Positions 43,374 through 52,075 of a stretch of 64,000 nucleotides of DNA are shown one piece after another. The stretch is from CAYSCZ01 sp964429655. GTDB lineage: Bacteria > Bacteroidota > Bacteroidia > Cytophagales > Cyclobacteriaceae. Every line of letters starts with the position of its first letter. Position 1 is the stretch's first letter. The position numbers and the translations under genes were made by a program. The notes under the pieces were generated by a model. The model saw only the letters and a list, made by a program, of their open reading frames with translations, made no database searches and was not told the DNA's origin. Where the stretch lies: positions 1-64,000 of the forward strand of contig CAYSCZ010000007.1 in the NCBI GenBank assembly GCA_964429655.1, given 5' to 3'.

Positions 43374-43916
43374 ATGAAAGATAGTGAAATACTGGAACGG
43401 ATAGGTAGGGGTGACGAATCCGCCTTGGATTACATTTACAGGAAATACTACAAAATGATGATTCGTTTAGTTACTTCAAACCATGGTACGGAGGAAGAAG
43501 CAAAGGACATTTTTCAGGAAGCATTGCTTGTTCTTTGGCAAAAAGCTAACAGAGGGACGCTTGTTTTAACCTCTAAAATGAGCACCTATATCTACAGTAT
43601 CTGTTTGAATTTGTGGAGAAAGGAATTAGATAAGAAATCAAGGACTTACCAAGAAAGTGATCAGAGTGAGTCATATATTAATAATTATGAAAGCGATGAG
43701 CTTTCCAGGGTGGTTAAAGAGAACATTCAGAAGTTGGACGATTCCTGTAAAAAGATACTGATGTATTATTACTTTGACGGAATGTCTATGGAGGATATCA
43801 CTAAAAAGATGAATTTCGCTAATTCTCAAACGACAAAAACCAAAAAATATAAGTGTAAAAGGAAACTTGATATATTAATTCGAAAGCGATATACCTATAA
43901 AGATTTCTTTGATTAA
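43374..43916 (+). CDS. ECF-type RNA polymerase sigma-70 factor
   Basis: A 180-residue sigma factor. Region 2 runs from about residue 10 to 85 (DESALDYIYRKYYKMM, EAKDIFQEALLVLWQKA, and the -10-binding YIYSICLNLWRKELD). Region 4 is near 118-172 (LDDSCKKILMYYYFDGMSMEDITKKMNF), a helix-turn-helix for the -35 element. Size and lack of regions 1 and 3 mark the ECF class. It is followed after nine bases by an anti-sigma-like membrane protein gene. It heads a plus-strand run through ftsX, uppP, truB, ribF and gldC. Confidence 0.92.
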   Translation: MKDSEILERIGRGDESALDYIYRKYYKMMIRLVTSNHGTEEEAKDIFQEALLVLWQKANRGTLVLTSKMSTYIYSICLNLWRKELDKKSRTYQESDQSESYINNYESDELSRVVKENIQKLDDSCKKILMYYYFDGMSMEDITKKMNFANSQTTKTKKYKCKRKLDILIRKRYTYKDFFD

Positions 43917-43925
43917 TGTCAACCA

Positions 43926-44807
43926 ATGGCAAATAATTATACAAGAGTAGTTGAATCTTTTTTAGACAATGATATGTCACCAGGAGAACGGGAGATATTT
44001 AATGAGCAATTGGCTTCCGACCCCCTGCTGAAACAAGAATATCAGTTTCAATTATCTATAATAGAGGGTTTAAGGGAAAGCCGAAAGGCAGAACTCAAAA
44101 ACCGACTCAGTAATATTCCCGTAGGAGTTGGCTTTCAATCTGCATTGCTTAGCTCTACTGCTTTTAAACTGGTTACCTCTGTAGTGCTGGTAACCTTGAC
44201 AGGCGTGGGTATATTTCTGATAAATACGAATCCGGTGAATACTTTTGAAACCATTTATACTACCCGCAGTGTAACTAACTATCAATTATTTTTTTTGAAT
44301 CCGACGGCATTACCTGACCAACTGGATTTTGTGGATAATCAATTTATTCAGGAAAAAATAACAGAACTTACCTCAACTTCTAAAGAAGCAAGGGTAAAAA
44401 ATATAGCTGCCAGAGCGGAAGTTAGTGTGCCTATGATTGATGAAACACTGGCAACTGAGAATATCGATCATATTGTTCCTGACATAGATAAAATAAGCCA
44501 CGTTCAAGACTTCGCGGGAACTGAAACACTCAAAAACTTTGATATTAAAAATATAAAGAGTAAGAAGTATGATTTTCACTATAAGTTTATCAGAGGGAAG
44601 TTATTTCTTTACGGTGATTTTAGCGGATTTCCTTTTGATATCCTAGAAATTAACAACACGGATACAAAACGATTATTTTTATATCATGGTGCGCATTACT
44701 ATCGGTTAACTATCACACAACCCACAATACAGCCATTAATAAAAATAGAAAACGAAAAACTTATAGAAGAACTTGATATTCTGAAAGAACAAAAGTTATC
44801 AAGATAG
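43926..44807 (+). CDS. Anti-sigma-factor-like membrane protein
   Basis: A 293-residue protein. An N-terminal helical cytoplasmic part (about 1-65, with ESFLDNDMSPGEREIFNEQLASDP as in anti-sigma N-termini) is followed by one membrane helix (about 78-99) and an extracytoplasmic C-terminal domain with no recognisable motif. No zinc-binding His-x3-Cys-x2-Cys is seen, so it is not a ZAS type. Position directly after the ECF sigma gene makes a partner role likely, holding the sigma factor at the membrane until an envelope signal. That role is inferred from context and layout. Confidence 0.6.
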   Translation: MANNYTRVVESFLDNDMSPGEREIFNEQLASDPLLKQEYQFQLSIIEGLRESRKAELKNRLSNIPVGVGFQSALLSSTAFKLVTSVVLVTLTGVGIFLINTNPVNTFETIYTTRSVTNYQLFFLNPTALPDQLDFVDNQFIQEKITELTSTSKEARVKNIAARAEVSVPMIDETLATENIDHIVPDIDKISHVQDFAGTETLKNFDIKNIKSKKYDFHYKFIRGKLFLYGDFSGFPFDILEINNTDTKRLFLYHGAHYYRLTITQPTIQPLIKIENEKLIEELDILKEQKLSR

Positions 44808-44813
44808 ATAGTA

Positions 44814-45701
44814 GTGGCTAAGAATTTTAAAAGAAAAAAACTAGGTAGTTATCCTTCTATCAGCGTCATATTTAGTATAACGTTGTCCCTTTTTATGATC
44901 GGGTTGTTTGGCTTATTAATCATGCATGCAAAAAAACTATCTCAGATCATACGTCAAAATGTAGAATTGCAGATCTTTCTCAACAATGATCTGACAGAAA
45001 GTGAATTATTAAGAATTGAGAAAACAATAGCCTCGAAAGATTATGTGCTAAAAGATAACAACGATCCTCAAGTCAGGCTAATCACAAAAGAAGAGGCAGC
45101 CAAACAATTTATTGATGATACCGGGGAGGATTTTGTGGACTTTTTAGGAGGTAACCCGTTAAGAGATGTTTTCATTTTAAAGGTTAAAGATGAATATCAA
45201 TCACAGGAGAAGCTAAAGATTATCGAAGCTGATCTCGGAAAGATCAATGATGTTTATGAAATCAATTATGTGGAAAGCATAGTAAAAAGTATTAATGATA
45301 ACCTAACCAAGATTAGCGCGATTTTAGTATCATTTTCGGTTATTCTATTTCTAGTGGTCTCAATATTGATAAACAACACCATAAAATTAGCGCTGTTTTC
45401 TCAAAGATTTTTGATTCGAAGCATGCAGCTTGTTGGGGCAAAAAAATCGTTTATTAAAAAACCATTTTTGCTGAGGGCTTCATGGTACGGTTTTATCGCG
45501 GCCGTACTGGCTATAGTTATGCTTTATGGGTTACTAATTTTGGGTAATCAAAAAATAGAAGATCTTCAATCGCTTCAGGAGGATAAGTATTTAATTATAA
45601 TTGCTTTAGGATTGATTTTTCTGGGAGTGATCGTAGGTTATGCCTCTACATTTAGAGCAATGAACAAATACCTAAAAATGTCATTAGATGAATTATACTA
45701 A
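44814..45701 (+). CDS. ftsX: Cell-division protein FtsX
   Basis: A 295-residue membrane protein with a GTG start at 44814. It has a first membrane helix (about 20-42, ISVIFSITLSLFMIGLFGLL), an extracytoplasmic loop (about 45-165) and three helices in the last 130 residues, the standard FtsX layout. With FtsE it controls peptidoglycan hydrolases at the septum; ftsE is not in this window. The N-terminal KKLGSYPSISV is typical of Bacteroidota FtsX. It is six bases after the anti-sigma-like gene and directly before the DUF3098 gene. Confidence 0.95.
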   Translation: MAKNFKRKKLGSYPSISVIFSITLSLFMIGLFGLLIMHAKKLSQIIRQNVELQIFLNNDLTESELLRIEKTIASKDYVLKDNNDPQVRLITKEEAAKQFIDDTGEDFVDFLGGNPLRDVFILKVKDEYQSQEKLKIIEADLGKINDVYEINYVESIVKSINDNLTKISAILVSFSVILFLVVSILINNTIKLALFSQRFLIRSMQLVGAKKSFIKKPFLLRASWYGFIAAVLAIVMLYGLLILGNQKIEDLQSLQEDKYLIIIALGLIFLGVIVGYASTFRAMNKYLKMSLDELY

Positions 45702-45702
45702 T

Positions 45703-45909
45703 ATGGAGAATAATAATTTTGCATTTAAAAAAGCCAACTACATAATAATGCTTGTGGGCATCTTTACCATAATAATTGGATTTTTAGTAATGTCTATGGA
45801 TAATGAATCGTATGGTTTTGGATTTTTAGGGTTAACACTGGGGCCAATTTTAGTTATGTTAGGTTTTGTCATAGAATTCTTTGCTATTCTCTACAAGCCC
45901 AAACAGTAG
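45703..45909 (+). CDS. DUF3098 small membrane protein
   Basis: A 68-residue protein with two membrane helices (about 14-33 and 43-63) in the DUF3098 pattern (NFAFKKANYIIMLVGIF...LGFVIEFFAIL). I start at the ATG at 45703, one base after the ftsX stop, because family members begin with a short hydrophilic N-terminus at this point; an ATG at 45688 overlaps ftsX and adds five residues. The ftsX-DUF3098-uppP order is common in Bacteroidota. The function is unknown but probably tied to the cell envelope. Confidence 0.85.
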   Translation: MENNNFAFKKANYIIMLVGIFTIIIGFLVMSMDNESYGFGFLGLTLGPILVMLGFVIEFFAILYKPKQ

Positions 45910-46707
45910 ATGTCATATTTGGAAGCCCTGGTCCTTGGTATTATTCAGGGATTAACTGAATTCTTACCAGTAAGCAGCAGTGGGCATTTAGAATTAGGTT
46001 CAGCCATTTTTGGCGTTGATTCGGATAAGAATTTACTTTTTACTGTTTTGGTTCATGGTGCAACCGCCTTAAGTACAATTATTGTTTTTAGAAATGATAT
46101 TTTAAATCTGCTTAGGGGGACATTCAATACCAGTTGGAATAGTGAGAAAGAATATGTGCTTATGATTATTGTTTCTATGATTCCGGTAGGTATTGTTGGC
46201 GTTCTTTTTGAAGAAGAGATTGAGGCATTTTTTGGAGGAAGAATCCTTTTAGTTGGATCAATGCTCTTAATAACAGGTTTGTTGTTGTTATTTACCTATT
46301 TCAAAAATCCAGGAAAAAAAAATATAAGATACGTTAGTGCCTTTTTAATTGGAATAGCACAAACATTTGCTATAATGCCAGGAATATCCCGCTCTGGAGC
46401 CACAATAGCCATAGCATTGCTTTTAGGGATTGAAAAAAACAGGGCTACCCGGTTTTCTTTTTTAATGGTTTTAATCCCGATTCTTGGTGCTTCATTTTTA
46501 AAATTGAAAAATTACGTCGAAACTCCAGAGACAGATTCTATGCCGGCCTTGATTTTGCTAACCGGATTTTTGGCTGCTTTCATATCAGGTTATGTAGCAT
46601 GTCAATGGATGATTAACATTGTCAGAAAAGGTAAGCTTATTTATTTTGCATGTTATTGTTTTCTGATTGGTTTAGCATCTATAATCTTCAAGCTTTTTAT
46701 AATTTGA
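45910..46707 (+). CDS. uppP: Undecaprenyl-diphosphatase UppP (BacA)
   Basis: A 265-residue membrane enzyme that recycles the undecaprenyl carrier by removing a phosphate, for peptidoglycan and glycan synthesis; it can give bacitracin tolerance. Both conserved stretches are present: LGIIQGLTEFLPVSSSGHLEL (about residues 8-28) and the second MPGISRSGATIAIALLLGI (about 157-175) with the catalytic Glu, His and Arg residues. It directly abuts the DUF3098 stop, and its TGA overlaps the TTG start proposed for truB. Confidence 0.97.
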   Translation: MSYLEALVLGIIQGLTEFLPVSSSGHLELGSAIFGVDSDKNLLFTVLVHGATALSTIIVFRNDILNLLRGTFNTSWNSEKEYVLMIIVSMIPVGIVGVLFEEEIEAFFGGRILLVGSMLLITGLLLLFTYFKNPGKKNIRYVSAFLIGIAQTFAIMPGISRSGATIAIALLLGIEKNRATRFSFLMVLIPILGASFLKLKNYVETPETDSMPALILLTGFLAAFISGYVACQWMINIVRKGKLIYFACYCFLIGLASIIFKLFII

Positions 46708-47393
46708 TATTTGAAAAGCCATACGATTTTTCAGAAGGAGCTATGATTCCCATTGATAAACCAATAACATGGAGCTCATTTGACGTAGTTAATAAAATCA
46801 GGAGGACAATTAAGGTAAAGAAAGTTGGCCATGCAGGTACACTGGACCCATTAGCAACCGGTTTACTGATTTTATGTACCGGCAAATACACTAAAAAGAT
46901 TGGATCCTATCAAAATGATGAAAAAGAATATGTTGGAATATTTGGCCTTGGAAAAACCACACCATCCTTTGATTTGGAAACCGCCTTTAATTCAAACAAA
47001 TCATTTGACCATATCAATGAAAAGGAGGTGATTAATGCATCTGAAAAATTCTTAGGTACAATAAAGCAGGTTCCTCCGGTTTTTTCTGCAATAAAAATTA
47101 ATGGCAGGGCGTCCTATAAAAATGCTCGTGAAAAAAAGGACATTAAATTACAACCCAGAGAAGTATCTATTCACGAATTTCAAATAGAGAACTACGTGGA
47201 AGGCGAGGTCTTTTTTAGGATAGTTTGCTCAAAAGGAACCTATATCAGAAGTATAGCCAATGATATAGGTCAAGAACTAGGCGTTGGGGCCTTTCTTAAA
47301 GAATTAAGGAGAACAAGAATTGGTGAAATCACTGTTAATGATGCACTGTCAGTAGACAGATTCTTATCCTGGTATAATGCTCAAGCACGATGA
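46704..47393 (+). CDS. truB: tRNA pseudouridine-55 synthase TruB
   Basis: A 229-residue enzyme making pseudouridine 55 in tRNA. I choose TTG at 46704, inside the uppP stop (TTGA): it keeps the phylum's N-terminus (YDFSEGAMIPIDKPITWSSFDVV). An upstream ATG at 46650 would overlap uppP by 58 bases. An ATG at 46743, preceded at only two bases by AAGGAG, would cut into conserved sequence. The catalytic Asp is in GHAGTLDPLATGLLILCTG, with the RNA-binding SKGTYIRSIANDIG near 190. The stop overlaps the ribF start (ATGA). Confidence 0.94.
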   Translation: MIFEKPYDFSEGAMIPIDKPITWSSFDVVNKIRRTIKVKKVGHAGTLDPLATGLLILCTGKYTKKIGSYQNDEKEYVGIFGLGKTTPSFDLETAFNSNKSFDHINEKEVINASEKFLGTIKQVPPVFSAIKINGRASYKNAREKKDIKLQPREVSIHEFQIENYVEGEVFFRIVCSKGTYIRSIANDIGQELGVGAFLKELRRTRIGEITVNDALSVDRFLSWYNAQAR

Positions 47394-48334
47394 TGGTAAT
47401 AGAGGATTTAAACAATTTTAAACCACCAAACAATCCTGTGGTTACCAGTGGTACTTTTGATGGCGTTCATCTAGGTCATCAAAAAATATTGAAGCGTGTT
47501 GTCAATTTAGCAAAAGACATCAATGGTACTAGTGTAGTACTTACTTTTTGGCCCCATCCCCGGTTTGTTCTACACAAAGACGCCAGTTCATTAAAATTGC
47601 TAAATTCCTTTGAGGAAAAGTGCGATATATTGTCCGAATTACACATTGATTATGTCGTTAAAATTCCCTTCACAAAATCATTTTCCCAGCTTACATCGCT
47701 TGAATTTATCGATAAGATTCTTGTAAAAAGTTTACAGACCAAAGTTCTGATAATAGGTTATGATCATAGATTTGGTAAGAACCGGGAAGGTAGTTTTGAT
47801 TACCTATTAAGTAATTCCCATCATTTTGGATTTAATGTAGAAGAGATACCCAGGCTGGATATGGATCATATTGGCGTGAGTTCTACAAAAATCAGGGAAT
47901 TTCTTATGTCGGGAGATGTAAATCACGCAAAAGATTATTTAGGTAGATTTTATTCTCTGAGAGGAAAAATAATAAAAGGGAGTCAAAGAGGCAGAGAAAT
48001 AGGTTTCCCTACCGCTAACATAAAGATTCATGAGCGCTTTAAATTAATACCTAAAGATGGTACATACGCCGTGTTAATCAACTTGGATGGAGAACAACAC
48101 AAAGGAATGCTGAATATTGGATTTCGACCTACTGTTGATGGTAGCGAGAGAACAATCGAAGTACATATATTTGATTTCCGACAGAATATCTATGAGAAAA
48201 ATATTGAAGTAGTTTTTGTAAAGCGATTAAGGGAAGAAAGAAAGTTTGCTGATTTACAGAGTCTTAAAAATCAGTTATCTTTAGATAGAGAAAATGCTGT
48301 TGCCGAGTTAAACCAATCAATAAATGATAAATAA
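47390..48334 (+). CDS. ribF: Bifunctional riboflavin kinase/FAD synthetase
   Basis: A 314-residue enzyme that makes FMN and FAD. The N-terminal adenylyltransferase half has GTFDGVHLGHQKIL (about residues 21-34), with HFGFNV and a GxSSTKIRE site (VSSTKIREFL near 166). The C-terminal kinase half begins GRFYSLRGKIIKGSQRGREIGFPTANI (about 185-210). It is coupled to truB by ATGA and overlaps the next CoA transferase gene by 11 bases. Confidence 0.96.
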   Translation: MMVIEDLNNFKPPNNPVVTSGTFDGVHLGHQKILKRVVNLAKDINGTSVVLTFWPHPRFVLHKDASSLKLLNSFEEKCDILSELHIDYVVKIPFTKSFSQLTSLEFIDKILVKSLQTKVLIIGYDHRFGKNREGSFDYLLSNSHHFGFNVEEIPRLDMDHIGVSSTKIREFLMSGDVNHAKDYLGRFYSLRGKIIKGSQRGREIGFPTANIKIHERFKLIPKDGTYAVLINLDGEQHKGMLNIGFRPTVDGSERTIEVHIFDFRQNIYEKNIEVVFVKRLREERKFADLQSLKNQLSLDRENAVAELNQSINDK

Positions 48335-49022
48335 AGTTGTAAAAGATGCAGAGGCGGCTGTAAAAACAATCGAAGATGGTGCTGTATTAATGCTGGGAGG
48401 GTTTGGCTTGTGCGGCATACCTGAGAACTGCATCTCCGCACTGCTAAAAAAAAACATAAAAAATCTTACTTGCATATCTAATAATGCCGGTGTAGACGAT
48501 TTCGGCATAGGATTGCTTCTAAAGTCAAGACAGGTAAAAAAGATGATTAGCAGTTATGTGGGTGAAAATGCAGTATTTGAGCGTCAGTTACTTTCTGGTG
48601 AACTGGCGGTTGATTTAATACCTCAGGGTACGCTAGCGGAAAGGATTAGGGCTGGCGGTGCTGGAATACCAGCATTTTACACGCCGGCCGGATATGGTAC
48701 AGAAATAGGAAAAGGCAAAGAAAAAAGGACATTTGATGGAAAGATGTATCTTATGGAGCAATGGCTGAAGGCAGATTATTCTTTGATAAAAGCCTGGAAA
48801 GGAGACAGCGAAGGCAACCTTATTTTTAAAGGAACAGCCAGAAATTTTAACCCCATGATGGCAGCAGCTGGTAAAGTGACCATTGCTGAAGTTGAAGAGT
48901 TGCTACCTGACGGCGAATTGGATCCAAATTGCATTCATACACCCGGTATTTATGTTCAGAAAATTTTTCAAGGTAAAAATTATGAAAAACGGATTGAACA
49001 AAGGACTATTACCCCAAAATAA
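48324..49022 (+). CDS. scoA: 3-oxoacid CoA-transferase subunit A
   Basis: A 232-residue alpha subunit of a family I CoA transferase. The N-terminal GAVLMLGGFGLCGIPENCI and the glycine-rich GTLAERIRAGGAGIPAFYTPAGYGT are diagnostic of succinyl-CoA:3-ketoacid (or acetate/acetoacetate) CoA transferase. The catalytic Glu lies in the partner subunit, encoded six bases downstream. Likely role is acetoacetate or ketoacid use. Its start overlaps ribF by 11 bases, so it is co-translated in the operon. Confidence 0.93.
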   Translation: MINKVVKDAEAAVKTIEDGAVLMLGGFGLCGIPENCISALLKKNIKNLTCISNNAGVDDFGIGLLLKSRQVKKMISSYVGENAVFERQLLSGELAVDLIPQGTLAERIRAGGAGIPAFYTPAGYGTEIGKGKEKRTFDGKMYLMEQWLKADYSLIKAWKGDSEGNLIFKGTARNFNPMMAAAGKVTIAEVEELLPDGELDPNCIHTPGIYVQKIFQGKNYEKRIEQRTITPK

Positions 49023-49028
49023 TTATCC

Positions 49029-49685
49029 ATGTCACTAGATAAAGTCGGAATAGCAAAGCGTATTGCTCAAGAAATAAATGATGGTTCATACATAAATCTT
49101 GGCATTGGGATACCCACTTTAGTTGCAAACTATATCCCGGAAGGATTGCAGGTTGTCCTGCAATCAGAAAATGGGTTGCTGGGGATAGGACCTTTTCCCC
49201 ATGAAGAGGACGTAGATCCTGATTTGATCAATGCAGGCAAGCAAACCGTGAGCATGCTAAAAGGTTCTTCGCTCTTTTCTTCGGCTGAAAGTTTTGCTAT
49301 GATTAGGGGAGGTCATGTGGATTTGACCATTTTGGGGGCCATGGAAATATCTGAAAAAGGCGATATTGCTAACTGGAAAATTCCAGGAAAAATGGTCAAG
49401 GGAATGGGTGGTGCAATGGATTTAGTATCATCAGCAGAATATATTATTGTAGCCATGCAACACACCAACAAGTCAGGGAAGTCTAAATTATTAAAACAAT
49501 GTACACTACCAATTACCGGCCTCGGATGTGTAGATAAAATTGTAACCGACCTCGCTGTTATTAACATTGAGCGTGATGGATTTAAATTAATAGAGCGTGC
49601 CCCCGGGGTTTCAATTGATGAGATAAAAGCAGCTACAGAAGGAAATCTTATTGTTGAAGGGGAGATTCCTGAAATGAGTATCTAA
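49029..49685 (+). CDS. scoB: 3-oxoacid CoA-transferase subunit B
   Basis: A 218-residue beta subunit with the catalytic Glu in QSENGLLGIGPFP (about residues 46-58), which forms the enzyme-CoA thioester. LGIGIPTLVANYIP near 24 and GGAMDLVSSA near 126 are conserved. It pairs with the alpha subunit encoded just upstream. It is followed by gldC, 13 bases away. Confidence 0.94.
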   Translation: MSLDKVGIAKRIAQEINDGSYINLGIGIPTLVANYIPEGLQVVLQSENGLLGIGPFPHEEDVDPDLINAGKQTVSMLKGSSLFSSAESFAMIRGGHVDLTILGAMEISEKGDIANWKIPGKMVKGMGGAMDLVSSAEYIIVAMQHTNKSGKSKLLKQCTLPITGLGCVDKIVTDLAVINIERDGFKLIERAPGVSIDEIKAATEGNLIVEGEIPEMSI

Positions 49686-49698
49686 AGAAAATCAACTT

Positions 49699-50040
49699 AT
49701 GAGAAAATCAGAAATAAAAATACAAGTCAAACTTGATGATAACAATATACCTGAAAAAATTTTCTGGGAAGCAGAAGATAATCCAGATGAGGGCATATCG
49801 GAAACTAAATGTATAAACCTCGCCATTTGGGATCCAAAACAAAATAACACTTTAAGAATAGACCTATGGAATAAAGAAATGACCACTGATGAAATGAAGC
49901 AGTTTTACCTAGATTGCTTGAGTGGTATGGCTCAGACAATTCTCAATGCTACCGGTGATGAATTTATCTCTTCTGAAACGGATCTGCTATGTGAAAAGAT
50001 ATCAGATTACATTGAAGCTGACCAAAAAAAACAATCTTAA
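49699..50040 (+). CDS. gldC: Gliding motility protein GldC
   Basis: A 113-residue cytosolic protein matching GldC: KSEIKIQVKLDDNNIPEKIFWEAEDN, AIWDPKQNNTLRIDLW and MTTDEMKQFYLDCL. GldC is linked to Bacteroidota gliding motility and, through it, to type IX secretion. gldB, its usual neighbour, is not seen here. The 3' end overlaps the convergent next gene by four bases. A T9SS-targeted protease is encoded elsewhere in this window. Confidence 0.92.
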   Translation: MRKSEIKIQVKLDDNNIPEKIFWEAEDNPDEGISETKCINLAIWDPKQNNTLRIDLWNKEMTTDEMKQFYLDCLSGMAQTILNATGDEFISSETDLLCEKISDYIEADQKKQS

Positions 50041-51128
50041 GAAGTTTTTAAATTTTGGAAATAATTCAGGTGTTCAGCCAGATCATTTGATGATTTCTGA
50101 TTATCAAGCACAGTATTTATAAGATTATCGATGATTTTCTCTGTCGGATTTTTCATATGCTGTTTTAGGTCCGCGAAATAATTGGGGATAACAGGCTCAA
50201 CTTTTGGATAGTCCTGCTTTCTTAATAGTAACGCCAGTTCATATCCAGTGCTTAGTAATTCAACATCAGCATTCTTATCCCCTAAATTTTCGATGTTAAT
50301 TAGCATCCAGGTCATATCATCTACAATTTGACTTTGAAACCTTTCATTTTTCCCTAGCAACACAGGTGTGGTTCTTAGAACTTCTTTGACGTTCTTAGCA
50401 TACGCTTTCCAACTTTCAATAGATATCTGGCCTTTTTCATGTGCTTCTTTAATCCTGTTTTTTGTCAATCTTAAATGTCTTTTGAGCTCCAGGTCGTAAA
50501 GAATTTCAAGCTCCCATCTTTCTTCTTCATCATCATAATCAAATGCTGCCTGTAAAGGCAATAAATTGTGATATATGGTTAAATAACTATCAGGGCCGGC
50601 AAACTTATCTATTAAAATCTTATAACCATCTTTAAATAAATCATAGTGGCCAGATGTATAGAGAATTTTGGTTATATGAAGTATGCCATTAAATTTTTCT
50701 TCTTTATTAATCTCATCATGCTTAAGAAAATAATCCACATCATATTCTAATAATTCGGCCCAGTTAGCGGCAGTAAATTCATTGGTCATCGAGTCCAGGG
50801 TATGGCTAATGTCACCGCCCCGGGCAGCGTAAGCATCCAGCATTTCTTCAAAAGCTATGGCTTCATGTCCCCTGTCCACTTCTTTGGCCCTCAACCATTC
50901 ATTTGTTTTTCGCTGGGCGTTATCAGCTAAGCGCATCACCCCCATTTCAGGGAAGAAGGTAACTTCAATAAATATCAGTAAGCCAATAGCACAAAAAAAT
51001 GAAATAAACAATGCCAGTATGATCTTACCCAGCTTCTTTGAACTGAAAAAAGGCACATTTTTTTCCTCAAGTACAAAGTTTCGTTTTTTCTCTTCTAAGG
51101 AAATAGGGGGGTTATTTCTATTGGACAT
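50037..51128 (-). CDS. Membrane-anchored protein of unknown function
   Basis: A 363-residue protein with a basic, hydrophilic N-terminus (about 1-34), one membrane helix (about 35-57, IILALFISFFCAIGLLIFI) and a long all-helical domain (58-363) rich in Glu, Asp, Lys and Leu. I do not recognise the family. It lies convergent with gldC and 74 bases downstream of the M48 peptidase gene on the same strand. The orientation (cytoplasmic N-terminus, extracytoplasmic helical domain) is inferred from the charges. Confidence 0.7.
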   Translation of the reverse strand: MSNRNNPPISLEEKKRNFVLEEKNVPFFSSKKLGKIILALFISFFCAIGLLIFIEVTFFPEMGVMRLADNAQRKTNEWLRAKEVDRGHEAIAFEEMLDAYAARGGDISHTLDSMTNEFTAANWAELLEYDVDYFLKHDEINKEEKFNGILHITKILYTSGHYDLFKDGYKILIDKFAGPDSYLTIYHNLLPLQAAFDYDDEEERWELEILYDLELKRHLRLTKNRIKEAHEKGQISIESWKAYAKNVKEVLRTTPVLLGKNERFQSQIVDDMTWMLINIENLGDKNADVELLSTGYELALLLRKQDYPKVEPVIPNYFADLKQHMKNPTEKIIDNLINTVLDNQKSSNDLAEHLNYFQNLKTS

Positions 51129-51202
51129 ATTAATGTTAGTGGTTATAAGCTTTAAATTTAAAAAAAGTTATAATTCTAACTAGCCTTTATTTTATTATCT
51201 GG

Positions 51203-52006
51203 TTATCTTTTATAGTAATTCATGGCCTCAGGCATCCATTGGTTTAAGTCTGATATTCTGGTACCATGGGATGGGTGTGTGGATAGAAATTCCGGCGGCG
51301 CTTCTCCTTTTGATTCTGAAGACATTCTAGTCCAGAATTTTGGTGCTTCACGTGGGTCATAACCTGCCATAGCCATAAAAATAATCCCTAAGTGATCCGC
51401 CTCTGACTCGTGGGTCCGTGAAAATTTTAATATGCCTAATGATGTTACTGCGCCGGCACCCTGCATGATTACATCGCCGGTTATAGGGGCTACCCCTCCG
51501 GCGCCTAGTGCTATTGAAACCACAGTGAGCCCGCTTTGGGCAACAATTTGTTGACTAACACGTTCCCTACCATGATTGGCTATAGCGTGGGCAACTTCAT
51601 GCCCCATCACCACAGCTACACCAATCTCATCCTTGCAAATCGGTATGATACCCTCATAAAAAGCTACCTTGCCTCCAGGCATAGCCCAGGCGTTAACTGT
51701 CTCATCAGCCAGGAGATTGAATTCCCATTTATAACCCTCAAGTTCATCAGCTCTACCTTTTTCTTCAAAGTATCTTTCAACGGCGCTTTTGATTTTAGCA
51801 CCGGTATTTTTTACCATTTGTGTCCATTCTTCATTATCAGATAATTTACTCTCTTTCAAAACTTTCTCGTATTGCTCTATACTCATGGGTATAAGCTTAT
51901 CATTGGAAACTAGATTCAACTGTTTTCTTCCGGTAACCGCAACCGAACTGCACTGAAGAGAAACTGATATAATTGTTATGAAATATAAGCTATGGAGAAT
52001 TTTCAT
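51203..52006 (-). CDS. M48-family metallopeptidase lipoprotein
   Basis: A 267-residue lipoprotein with a lipobox Cys (SLQCSSV, about residue 19). The zinc site is HEVAH near 136-140, with the third ligand Glu in ESEADHLGI near 203, as in M48 (BepA/LoiP-like) peptidases of outer-membrane quality control. Probable location is the periplasm, outer-membrane inner leaflet. It is divergent from the FAH-family gene. Confidence 0.92.
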   Translation of the reverse strand: MKILHSLYFITIISVSLQCSSVAVTGRKQLNLVSNDKLIPMSIEQYEKVLKESKLSDNEEWTQMVKNTGAKIKSAVERYFEEKGRADELEGYKWEFNLLADETVNAWAMPGGKVAFYEGIIPICKDEIGVAVVMGHEVAHAIANHGRERVSQQIVAQSGLTVVSIALGAGGVAPITGDVIMQGAGAVTSLGILKFSRTHESEADHLGIIFMAMAGYDPREAPKFWTRMSSESKGEAPPEFLSTHPSHGTRISDLNQWMPEAMNYYKR

Positions 52007-52011
52007 TTCTT

Positions 52012-52019
52012 TAATTTTG
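52012..52019 (+). promoter_or_regulatory. Candidate -7 box of the FAH-family/M23 genes
   Basis: TAATTTTG, a full match to TAnnTTTG, lies in the 69-base divergent gap, 57 bases before the ATG at 52076. No clear -33 TTTG is seen. Confidence 0.3.
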
Positions 52020-52075
52020 ATCTGAAAATTAAACAGATAGATTGCCTTATTAATTACTCAATACTTTAATTATTT

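Noticed and set aside
45688..45702. An ATG at 45688 as start of the DUF3098 gene
   Set aside because: It lies inside the ftsX end and adds five residues; the ATG at 45703 better matches the family's short N-terminus.
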